From NCBI RefSeq assembly GCF_001514215.1, contig NZ_KQ948863.1:163663-227662 (forward strand): a stretch of 64,000 nt of DNA, given 5' to 3'. Every line of letters starts with the position of its first letter. The first letter of the stretch is position 1. A program made the position numbers and the translations under genes. This document shows, in pieces, positions 17,261 through 26,300 of this stretch. Under the pieces are notes generated by a model. It saw nothing but the letters and a program-made list of their open reading frames with translations. It searched no databases and was not told the DNA's origin. Source of the stretch: Streptomyces bungoensis. Its GTDB lineage: Bacteria > Actinomycetota > Actinomycetes > Streptomycetales > Streptomycetaceae.

Positions 17261-17506
17261 TACAGCCTCTTCGGCTGGAGCCCCGGTACCACCGACGACG
17301 CCCGGATCCGGCATCTCACCCTCGCCCTGCCACCCGGCTACGCCGCCCGCCTCTTCGACGCCCAGGCCGCCGGCGCCACCGAAGACCAGCTGCGCGCCAT
17401 CACCGCCGAAGGCCTCGGCGAGACCTACTTCCGCGACGGCGGCCGCCGCGCCCAGGGGTTGCTTGTGGAGTTCACCGACGTTGAACAGCTCGACTTCGAC
17501 CTGTGA
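17261..17506 (+). pseudogene. C-terminal remnant of an unidentified protein
   Basis: 81 codons without start, immediately after a TGA, reading YSLFGWSPGTTDDARIRHLT … LGETYFRDGGRRAQGLLVEF … QLDFDL*. Well-formed protein sequence, so this is the tail of a gene whose front is missing. Family not recognised. Confidence 0.5.
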
Positions 17507-17741
17507 CCAGCACCATTCACCTACCGCATACCTGATGGGTGTGACTGAGCGCTTCAGCTGGCGAGCGAGCGCGCGAGTTGGCGCCTGGAGCGGGCAGCAC
17601 CGATGGCGCAGGCGAGCTGGGCGTCGAGAAGCGGCTTCAGCTGCTGGGTACACAATGCACCTGGCGTTCGTGATCAAGTGGCGATTGAGAGCGGCGCTGA
17701 GTACATCAGAAGGTGCTGGCTCGGACGGCTGGGGTGGGAAC

Positions 17742-18560
17742 GTGGAACGGCAGCAGTACGTGGAAAGATGCTCAGAGCTCTTCGCAGTGGGTGGATACGC
17801 GGCTGTGAGAACAGCGGCAGAGGCGGGGCTCAAGGAGTTCGGACCGGATCCGGTTCTCTTTCGCTGGCTCGGACAGGCACATGCCGTGGAAGACGACGAC
17901 GACCATGATCGTGAGGCTGAGGCGGCGTATCGCACGGGCCTCGCACTAGCGGAAGACGATCTCGGGCTCTTGGTGTCGTATTTGGAGCTGTGCCTTCGCT
18001 CGGACTCTTTCGAATACCCGGGGCGGGCGCGCCGTGCGGTGGTTCTTCAGGAAAGGATCGAGGAGCTGGCCCCGCCCGGGTCACCCGAGCGCGAGCGAGT
18101 CGATGATGCGACGGGCTGGGCCGGACGGGGATATTGGGACGACCTGAACCTGGCTGCTGCTCACGGGCAAGCTCAGCAGGCAGCTACAGCGGAGCAGAGC
18201 GTGCTGGTCACCGACGCGCTACGGCGAGCCGCTCGGGGCGAGTCCAGCGAGGACACAGGGGAAGACCTGCAGGCCGCTGAACTTGCTGCGGCGGTTGAGC
18301 TGCTACAGGGGGCCCGGAACGCACCACTGCGCCTGCTTCTCGCGCACCGGGTCGAAGCGTACGTGCTGACGTTCGTCGCATCGTTCGGCCTGAACAAGGC
18401 ACTGGTGTGGAGTGGTGTGCTGGACTTCAGTCTGTGGGGCTGGTTGCTCTGGGCTCCCATGCTCGTTGCCGAAGCCAAGCTCCGCCAAGCCAAAAAGCTG
18501 GGACAGGAGCGCGTCATCACGCGCATACAGGAGCGCCATGACGAGATGCACCTGCCTTAA
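17742..18560 (+). CDS. TPR-like protein with C-terminal membrane segment(s)
   Basis: 272 residues from GTG 17742 (GGGGTGGGAAC ahead). The N-terminal part has helical repeats like tetratricopeptides (YAAVRTAAEAGLKEFGPDPV, AYRTGLALAEDDLGLLVSYL). An acidic middle region is followed by a hydrophobic stretch at about residues 215-250 (VLTFVASFGLNKALVW, DFSLWGWLLWAPMLVA) and a short basic cytoplasmic tail. No enzymatic motif. It stands alone with its own terminator; function unknown. Confidence 0.75.
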   Translation: MERQQYVERCSELFAVGGYAAVRTAAEAGLKEFGPDPVLFRWLGQAHAVEDDDDHDREAEAAYRTGLALAEDDLGLLVSYLELCLRSDSFEYPGRARRAVVLQERIEELAPPGSPERERVDDATGWAGRGYWDDLNLAAAHGQAQQAATAEQSVLVTDALRRAARGESSEDTGEDLQAAELAAAVELLQGARNAPLRLLLAHRVEAYVLTFVASFGLNKALVWSGVLDFSLWGWLLWAPMLVAEAKLRQAKKLGQERVITRIQERHDEMHLP

Positions 18561-18584
18561 GCCCGCCCGAGAACAAGCGTCTGT

Positions 18585-18623
18585 GAGTGCCTCAGTTGGC
18601 GACAGCCGCCAGCTGAAGCACTC
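18585..18623 (+). terminator. Long hairpin terminator
   Basis: 17-bp arms GAGTGCCTCAGTTGGCG (18585-18601) and CGCCAGCTGAAGCACTC (18607-18623), 15 of 17 paired plus G·U, five-base loop, 24 bp after the TPR-like gene. Confidence 0.75.
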
Positions 18624-18775
18624 AGAAGCCGTTGCCATACCGATCACGGAGTCCGTCGATCGAACGGGAGTCTCGATCGGTTGATCGCGGGCGCTGCCCG
18701 GCATGAGAGCAGGGCTTGGCGGTACGGGGAGAATTCGGGGGAGCGGACGGCCGCGCGCTGCTACGGTCGGGCGCC

Positions 18776-19279
18776 ATGAGCTGGCTTCCCGATGACTTCG
18801 TCCATCCCGTCCTGGTACCGCTGCCGGGCGGTGGTCATCACCTGCGGCCGATCCGGGAGGCGGACACCCCGCTCGACTATCCGGCTGTGATGGGTTCGCG
18901 CGAGCGGCTGTGGACCATCTTCGGCCCGCCCTGGGGCTGGCCCGCGGCCACCATGACCTACGAGGCCGACCAGGCCGACCTGTTGCGGCACGAGAAGGAG
19001 ATCGCCGCGCACCAGTCCTTCAACTACGCGCTGTTCGACGCGGTGGAGACAGCTCTGCTCGGCTGCGTCTACATCGACCCACCGCAGAGGGCCGGCGCGG
19101 ACGGCGAGATCTCCTGGTGGGTGGTGGACGAGCTGGTGGGCAGCAAGGTCGAGCAAGCCCTCCACGCGCTGGTGCCGCAGTGGATCGCCGCCGACTGGCC
19201 GTTCGAGCGGCCGCGCTTCCTCGGCCGCGAGATCTCCTGGTCGGACTGGCTCGCCCTGCCGGAGCATCCCGACACGTAA
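18776..19279 (+). CDS. GNAT-like N-acetyltransferase fold protein
   Basis: 167 residues from ATG 18776. The sequence LRPIREADTPLDYPAVMGSR, LFDAVETALLGCVYIDPP and DGEISWWVVDE follows the strand order of GNAT proteins (the ISWWV strand plus a loop normally binding CoA). The canonical Q/RxxGxG/A motif is replaced by ELVGSKVEQAL. Substrate unknown. Alone between a terminator and a gene-poor stretch. Confidence 0.7.
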   Translation: MSWLPDDFVHPVLVPLPGGGHHLRPIREADTPLDYPAVMGSRERLWTIFGPPWGWPAATMTYEADQADLLRHEKEIAAHQSFNYALFDAVETALLGCVYIDPPQRAGADGEISWWVVDELVGSKVEQALHALVPQWIAADWPFERPRFLGREISWSDWLALPEHPDT

Positions 19280-19718
19280 GTGGTGCCGCACCTCCTGCAG
19301 CGGCCGGTGCACACCCGGTAGCGCGCTACGTAGCCGAGACAGCGCGAAAGCCTTCCCGGTGTTCGAGGATCTGGCTCCCGTGAGCAGGCGGCCGGCCCTC
19401 GATGCGGCATGGGAGTCGTCCACGAACGGCGCGCCGCCCAGTGCATCGCGCCCTGCCTGCGCTTCACCCGCGGGACCGGCGTCGAGGTCGAGCTGAAGAC
19501 CACCTGCCGACGCCTGGCGCGACCAGGGGGGCGGGGCCGCCGACTAGCCAGCCCTGCCAACGGCGCGGCCACCGCTGGGGCTCACCCGGGGAATCGGCGA
19601 CCACGCGCCCCTGGCGGCTGCGCACCCGCCTCGCTTCCCCTGCCAGCCAGTAGGCACGGTGCCCGCCCGTCGGCCGTGATCGCTACGGGTACTGTCGCTG
19701 CCGCGGTCGGACCAGATT
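19280..19718. other. Gap: no supported gene
   Basis: About 440 bp between two converging genes. A rightward frame at 19,409 (MGVVHERRAAQCIAP…) loses normal composition after 40 codons. The region may hold a decayed gene but no family or RBS could be assigned. Confidence 0.45.
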
Positions 19719-21149
19719 TCAGCCCAGGAGGGTGTCGCCGATACCGGAGCCGGATGCGACGTTGTAGTCCTTGGGGCCGAAGACGCCGACGTTGCTGGTG
19801 CTGACCTTGGTGCTGGTGCCCCGCAGTTGCCAGAGGGCGCCGTTGCCGTGGTCCTCGTGAGGGGCGGAGACGGCGAGGTCTGCCTTGCCGTCGCGGTTGA
19901 AGTCGGCGAGGCGTACCTGGGAGCCGAAGACGTCGTTGTTCTCGGCACTGCCGGGAATGCCGGGGGTGTCCTGCGAGTAACGTGCCGCGCCGGTGGTGGT
20001 CAGCCCGCGGGCACTTCCGCGCAGGACCAGGACGTCGCCGGCCCTGCTGGTCCGGCCGAACGACTCGTAGGGGACGCCGATGGCGAGTTCGGCACGGTGG
20101 TCGCCGGTGATGTCGGCGATGGCCAGGGACGCGCCGAAGTGGTCGTCGGACTCGTCGGCGCCGGGGATACCTGCGGTGTTCTGGTGGAAGATCTGGCCTG
20201 TGGGGGCGAGGCCGCCGGTGATGTCCCGGTCGCCGTAGCGGACGGTGACGTAGCCGGAGTTGTGGCTGGGGTCGTCCAGTCCGTTGGGGTTCAGCCGGGG
20301 GTCGGCCAGGGCGACGGCGAGGTCGTCGCGGCCGTCGCCGTTGAGGTCTCCGGCCGCCACGCGGTCTCCGCCGGAGAGGTGGGCCTGGACGGTGAAGGAG
20401 TCGCCGTCGGTGGTTCCCGGCTGCTGGCCGTAGACGAGGGTGGCCTTCTGCTGGACGACGGCCAGTTCGTCCTTGCCGTCTCCGTTGAAGTCGCCGGCCG
20501 CGAGGTTCCAGCTGCCGGTGTAAGCCGGGTCGGCCACGTCGAGTCCGGCCGGGGCCTTGGTGCGGGTGAACGTACCCGAGTACAGCCACAGGGACGTCTG
20601 CCCGCTGACGGCGATGTCGGGCGCTGAGTCGCCGGTGAAGTCACCCACGGCGATGTCGGCGCCGAACATCCGCCCGGAATACGACTGCCCCGTGGGCAGG
20701 GCCAGGCCGCTGCGCAACGGCGACGTGCCGCCCCACAGCACGGTCACCGAGCCGTTGCCCGACGTGCCGGAGGTGGTGTCTCCTTCACTGCCGACCAGCA
20801 GGTCGGCGTAGCCGTCGCCGTTCAGGTCCCCGCTGGCGATGCTGCTGCCGAAGAAGTCCTGGTACCCGGCCGTGCCGGGCACGCCGGCGGAGTTCTGCGT
20901 GATGTATACGTGCTTGCCGGTCAGGCCGTGAGCGGAGCCGAAGGTGAGGAGAACAGCACCGGCGCTCTCCATGCCGCTGACCGTCTTCCCGGGCATCCCG
21001 ACGGCCAGATCCCGGTATCCGTCACCGTTGAAGTCGTCCGCCAGCTTGGCCGGAGCCGCCACGGCAGGATCGGCCGAGACGGCCATCAGACTGCCGGTCA
21101 AAGAAGCGGCAACGGCCGCTGCCACGGCGAGACGAACTGAATGACGCAC
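19719..21149 (-). CDS. Secreted FG-GAP repeat (integrin-alpha-like) beta-propeller protein
   Basis: 476 residues from GTG 21149 with AGGGGG upstream. A Sec signal peptide ends about residue 33 (AVSADPAVAAPA). The mature part is seven FG-GAP repeats with Ca-binding DxNGDGxxDL motifs (DDFNGDGYRDLAVG, GDLNGDGYADLLVG, GDFNGDGKDELAV, GDLNGDGRDDLAV, ADFNRDGKADLAV and weaker ones). These form a seven-bladed propeller used in extracellular binding. No catalytic domain, so probably an adhesin-like or scaffold protein outside the cell. Single gene. Confidence 0.9.
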   Translation of the reverse strand: MRHSVRLAVAAAVAASLTGSLMAVSADPAVAAPAKLADDFNGDGYRDLAVGMPGKTVSGMESAGAVLLTFGSAHGLTGKHVYITQNSAGVPGTAGYQDFFGSSIASGDLNGDGYADLLVGSEGDTTSGTSGNGSVTVLWGGTSPLRSGLALPTGQSYSGRMFGADIAVGDFTGDSAPDIAVSGQTSLWLYSGTFTRTKAPAGLDVADPAYTGSWNLAAGDFNGDGKDELAVVQQKATLVYGQQPGTTDGDSFTVQAHLSGGDRVAAGDLNGDGRDDLAVALADPRLNPNGLDDPSHNSGYVTVRYGDRDITGGLAPTGQIFHQNTAGIPGADESDDHFGASLAIADITGDHRAELAIGVPYESFGRTSRAGDVLVLRGSARGLTTTGAARYSQDTPGIPGSAENNDVFGSQVRLADFNRDGKADLAVSAPHEDHGNGALWQLRGTSTKVSTSNVGVFGPKDYNVASGSGIGDTLLG

Positions 21150-21403
21150 GAAAACCCCCTGCACAACCACAGATGCCCGGACGGCATCCGCGAACCAGAA
21201 CGACGGCGCGCATCCTCGTGCCCTAAGCGGGCCACCTGCTTGATCACGCGAGGCGCGGCAAAGAACAGACTCCCCACCACCAACGATGGTTGTACCGCGG
21301 CCTCAAGTTCGTGGAAGGGGCTGAAGCTGGACGCAATACCGGTACCAGCCCGGCCCTTCGGAACTGGTATAGCCCCTCAGCCTCGACGCCACTCACGCGT
21401 GCC

Positions 21404-22208
21404 TCACGTCAATGAGATGCTGAACAGGGCGTACTCGAGCAGGTCGGGCGAGGCGTCGGACGGCCAGGTGCCCGTTGCCGCTGCTTGGTCGGCGGCTGCC
21501 TGCATGAAGGAGAGGTAGACCGCGTAGCGGTGCGGTGACCAGTTCCTGTCGCGCCAGACCCATCTGGCGATCGAGCCGTCGGGGTCGTGGCCGGTCTCCC
21601 GACCGACCGCCTGGGCCAGCAACCGCAGACGCCGGGCCAGAACCCGGTCGAGGATGAGCGGCTGGGGACCGGTTGCCGGCGGCACCGTCTTGCCTGCGAA
21701 GTACAGGAACTTGGTGTAGAACGACGGCCCGAACCCGGGAATGCGGGCCCGCAGCCCCGCGTAGGCCGCTGCGGCGCCGTGCTCGCGCAATGTGGCGAGC
21801 GCATCGGCCAGCATCGTGTCCAGGCCGTTGACGTCCAGGATCTTGTGGAGGGTGGTGGGGCCGCTGCCGCCACGAGAGCCCCGCTTACCCTTCCCCCCAC
21901 ACATAGGTGGCGACCAGCGCCTCCCGATAGGCCTCACACCGCAACGCACCCGCGACGATCGATGCCACCTGCGCCCGGCTGATTCCGGCATCTGCGACCT
22001 GGGACCTCGAAGCCAGCGCCGAGGGCCAAGGGGTGATGTGCGCCCACCGGCCAGGGGAGTAGCGGACCGTGTGCGCGCCCGGAGTCTCGTCCGCCAGCCG
22101 TGCTGCGTTCTCACTCCACCAGCGGCCCAGCGCCAGCAGAGCCGCATCAGGCAGCAGACGCACGGCCATCTCCCGGTCCACCGCATCCGCCCGGGCCTGT
22201 CTGCTCAA
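21404..22208 (-). pseudogene. OGG-fold (8-oxoguanine-glycosylase-like) protein, frameshifted
   Basis: The N-terminal 100 codons (MAVRLLPDAALLALGRWWSE, VADAGISRAQVASIVAGALR, LVATYVWGEG) and C-terminal 165 codons (TTLHKILDVNGLDTMLADAL, IPGFGPSFYTKFLYFAG, PLILDRVLARRL, WSPHRYAVYLSFM) lie in two frames joined at a C-run near 21,893. Together they give a helix-hairpin-helix protein of the OGG-fold family found in Streptomyces beside defence-type genes. IPGFGPSFYTKF resembles the HhH loop, and ILD may hold the catalytic Asp. Start may be TTG 22208 (strong RBS) or ATG 22169. Divergent from the hydrolase/caspase unit. The homopolymer location leaves a sequencing error possible. Confidence 0.6.
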
Positions 22209-22487
22209 CGTCCCCTCCACCCTTCGCCCCGCCCGATTGCGCGGGGCGGACACGTGCTGTCCTCATACTCTGCGCTCCAGCACGGGCCGCAAAGCGCGTT
22301 GTGACCGGGAGGCCCGCGGCGGAGGCGAGGCCGTACTCGCCGAGTGGGATGCCGATTTCCCGTCCAGAGCGGGGAAGAACTGCCGTACTTCACCGGTCTT
22401 CCTCTGGGTGCCGCGGGGAGGGCTTCCCGGCCCCATACTGTGTTGGCGGCTTCATGATGGCTGCCGAGGGACAAGCCGGGGGGCGGG
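22209..22487. promoter_or_regulatory. Divergent intergenic region between the OGG-fold gene and the hydrolase/caspase unit
   Basis: 279 bp that must hold promoters for both directions. I could not identify a clear inverted repeat or -10/-35 pair by eye. Confidence 0.4.
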
Positions 22488-23357
22488 ATGGCGCAGGTCG
22501 TGGCGGTGCACGGGGTGGGCAAGCAACTCCTCGGCGAGGATTCCCTATTACGGCAGTGGCGGCCCGCCCTGGCTGACGGGTTGCGCCGGGCGGGAGCTGG
22601 GCACGCCGCGGCAGAGCTGCATGTGGAGATGGCGTTCTACGGTGACTGCTTCCGACCTGCAGGCGGTTTCCTAGCCCCCGGTGACCCGCCGTACACAGCG
22701 GACGACGTCGAGGAAGGCTTCGAGAGGGACCTGCTGCTCGCATGGTGGCGTGCCGCTGCCGAGACCGACCCGGGTGTCGTGTCGCCCGGTGCGGAGACAC
22801 TCGCGGCCACTCCGCAGTCGGTGCAGGCCGCGCTTCGCGCGCTGTCGGGGTCGCGGTTCTTCGCAGGGGTGGCGTTGCGCGCTCTGATCTCCGACCTCAA
22901 GCAGGTGCGTCTCTACCTGACGGACGCCGGGATGCGGGAGCGGGTACGGGGCCGGGTGCTGGAGGTGATCTCCGAGGACACGCGGGTGGTGGTGGCGCAC
23001 TCGTTGGGTTCTGTGGTGGCCTACGAGGCGTTGTGCGCCCGGCCCGGCCACGGGGTGCGGGCATTGGTCACCTGCGGCTCACCCCTGGGGATCCCGCACC
23101 TGGTCCTGCACCGGCTCGACCCTGCGCCGCTGCGCCTGGACGGTCGGGTACGGGGGATCTGGCCGGGTGGGCAGGAGTTGGTGTGGACGAATATCGCCGA
23201 TGACGGTGACGTCGTGGCGCTGGTCAAGGATCTCCGCCCGTTCTTCGGTGACCGTCTGCGGTCCGTGAGAGTGCACAACGGCTCGCATGCACACGACGCG
23301 CTCGCCTACGTGACGGACGCGCTGTGCGGTCGTGCGATCGCCGGCGGCCTCCTGTGA
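22488..23357 (+). CDS. Alpha/beta hydrolase (lipase/peptidase-like) coupled to the caspase-WD40 gene
   Basis: 289 residues from ATG 22488 (GGGGGCGG upstream). It opens with AQVVAVHGVGKQ, the HG oxyanion-hole motif, and has the nucleophile elbow VVAHSLGSVVAYEAL with Ser at residue 172. The catalytic His is probably in VHNGSHAHDAL near 260. No signal peptide, so cytoplasmic. Its TGA overlaps the GTG of the next gene (GTGA), so the two are almost certainly co-translated. In bacterial conflict operons such hydrolases are candidate effectors or processing enzymes released by the partner protease; that role here is inference. Confidence 0.85.
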   Translation: MAQVVAVHGVGKQLLGEDSLLRQWRPALADGLRRAGAGHAAAELHVEMAFYGDCFRPAGGFLAPGDPPYTADDVEEGFERDLLLAWWRAAAETDPGVVSPGAETLAATPQSVQAALRALSGSRFFAGVALRALISDLKQVRLYLTDAGMRERVRGRVLEVISEDTRVVVAHSLGSVVAYEALCARPGHGVRALVTCGSPLGIPHLVLHRLDPAPLRLDGRVRGIWPGGQELVWTNIADDGDVVALVKDLRPFFGDRLRSVRVHNGSHAHDALAYVTDALCGRAIAGGLL

Positions 23358-26300
23358 GTGCCCATGCTGACGAGAACAGCGAGCAGCCGCGCCGCTTCCT
23401 GATCGCCACGGCCGTCACCAAGTACACCGAGTGTCCCGCGTGGGACCGGCCTGAGCTGGCGGAAGCGCGGGGACGGATCGTTGATCTGTTCAGTCAGCAA
23501 CTCGGCTATGAGCACCGGACCGAGCTGGGGCTGAACCCGACCCGCGACCAGCTCAAGAATCGTCTGCGTGCGTTCTGCAAGTCCTCGGACCGCCGTGAGG
23601 ACGACCTGCTGGCCGTATACGTCTCGTGCCACGGCGAGGTTCTCGACCGCATCGGCGAACACGTCCTGTACATGGCCGATACCGACCCCGGCGACGTGTC
23701 GCACACCGCGCTGCGCACTGTGGACCTCGCCCGCGTCACGCTGCTCGACACCAAGATCCGCCGCCTACTGCTGATTTTGGACACCTGCTATTCCGGTCAG
23801 GGAGGCAATGAACTGGCCGCGGCCGCGCTCGACCAGGTCGACGCAGGCTGGGGAAAGGCCCCGGGAGCTGGCCTGTTGGTCATCTCTTCTGCTCAGCCTC
23901 ACGAACAGGCGACGGCTGGTGCCTTCCCGAGGCTGTTCAGCGAGGCGGTCGGCAACTGGGCCACCGGCGGGCGCGAACCGCAGGCGCTCCCGGTGCCCAC
24001 CGTGGTGCAGGCGATGAACGACAACCGTACCCGGCCCGGTCACCAGCGCATCTCCTATACCGCCGTTGGGCTGACCGGTGAACTGCCTCCGTTCCTGGCC
24101 AATCCCCGGCACAGCACCCGGCTGATCCATATCGGCCAGCACGCCGCCGAATTGGCCGCACAGGCCCGGCTTCGGGACACGGAACTGCCAACGCTCCTGC
24201 TGGAGCGCGCAAAGGCCTCTCACGGTGGCCGCACGGACGAATGGTGGTTCTGCGGTCGCCACTCGGCCCTCACCGCGATCACCGACTGGATCGGCCGGCC
24301 CGCACCGGACAGGCATCCGGCCGCGCTCGTGGTCACCGGAGCACCCGGCTCGGGAAAGACCGCCGTCCTGGGACTGATCGCTGCTCTGTGCCATCCCGAA
24401 CGCAGCGACACCGTGCCGAAACTCCATCTCGGTCTCGCTCCGCACATGATCCCCGCCAAGGGCTCCCTCGATACGGCCCTCTACGCCCAGGGCCTCACCG
24501 ACAGCGATGTCCTTCGAGGCCTGGCGGCCGCGGTGAAGGTCCGCGCCGACACTCCTGATGCCTTGCTGGCGGCCCTCGAAGCCAGTCGTAACACGCGTCC
24601 CTTCACCGCGCTCATCGACGCCCTCGACGAGGCCGCCACGCCCGAGACCCTGTGTTCCGACGTCCTGCGCCCGCTGATCGAGAAGTCCCGCGGCCGCCTC
24701 CGGTTCCTGTTGGGTCTGCGCCCACACCTGGTGGGCGCCCTCGGCCTGCGCTACAAGAACACCGATGACCGTGAGCCGGCCATCGACCTGGACGCCCCCC
24801 GCTATGCCGACCGCGAAGCCCTGCTCGCGTATACCGTTCGCAGCCTGCTCGATTCCCACCCCCGCTCCCCCTACCGGCTCAACCGCACCGCGTTGGGACC
24901 AGTGGCCGAGGCGGTGACAGACGCCGCCGGCGACTCCTTCCTCGTCGCCCGCATCACCGCGGGCACCCTGGCCGCTGCCGATCACACCGCCGACCCGCAG
25001 GACCCAAAGTGGATCTCCGCGCTGCCACGCCACGCTGGGCAGGCCATGCGCGAGGACCTCACCCGCAGGCTGGGCCGGGACGCCGAGCGCGCCGCCGACC
25101 TGCTGCGCCCCTTGGCCTTCGCCGCCGGCCAGGGCTTGCCCTGGGAGGACATCTGGGCCGCGCTGGCCCGCGCCGTCTCCGGGCGGGACTACACCGACGA
25201 TGACCTCCTGTGGCTGCGCCACGCGGCCGGTTCCTACGTCGTGGAGGCCACGGAGTCCGGTCATTCTGCCTACCGGCTCCACCATCAGGCCCTGGCGGAA
25301 CACCTCTGCGAGGGAACGAACCCCCAGGCCGTGCACGCCGCGTTCACCGACACTCTCATCACACGCGTTCCCTACCGGATCGACGGCACGCGCAACTGGT
25401 CCCTCGCCCACCCCTACACACTGCGCCATCTGCCCTACCACGCCGCTGCCGCGCACCGCTTGGACGAGGTGGTCACGGACCCCGGCTTCCTGGTGCACGC
25501 CGACCCTGACGTCCTCGTTCCCGCCCTGCGGACCGTCCGCTCGTCCGAGGCACAGGCCGCCGCCACGGTCTACCGCGCCTCCCTCGACCAGCACCGCCGC
25601 GCCGCGCCCGCGGTCAGACACTACGTGCTCGCCCGCGACGCCGCCCGGCACCGGCTCCCCGGTCTGCACGAGCCCCTCGTCGAGCGGCTGCCCCCAGGCA
25701 GCTGGAAACCGAGGTGGGCCACGGCAGGCCCCACCCTCCCCGGGGCGCTGCTGGACACATTGCTCGGACACACGGCCGGTGTCATCGCCGTCGCCTGCGT
25801 CACGGTCAAAAACCGCCCGGTCGCCGTCACCGGCAGTCACGACCGCACGGTACGCGTATGGGACCTGGAAACCGGCCGGCTCCTGAGCGACCCCCTGCCC
25901 GTGGCCAGCAGTTGGCAGTGCGCCGTGGCCTGCACCACGGTCAACGGCGTCCCGGTGGCCGTGATCGCCGACAGCCACGAGATTCGGGTATGGAACCTGA
26001 CCAGTGGGCGGCTGCTCGCAGAACCTCTCCCCATACCCGCCCACACGGCGAACGCCCTGGCCTGCGCCACGGTCGGTGGCCGCCCCGCCGTAGTGGTCAG
26101 CGAGGGCGATGCGATACGAACGTGGGACCTGCAGACCAGCCGCCCTCTCGGTGCGCCGCTTCCCGTCCCGTTCGGGTGGGGGAGTGAGCCCCTGGCCTGC
26201 GGGGTGATCAATAGCCAGCCGGTCGCTGTCACCGGCAACGACGAGTGCGTGCTGGTGTACGACCTGGCCGGTGACCGCCCCGTGCATGTGCCCCCCGGTC

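Noticed and set aside
19582..20589. 335-codon leftward frame inside the FG-GAP gene
   Set aside because: It is the alternative frame of a repeat-rich real gene and is almost half Arg/Pro.
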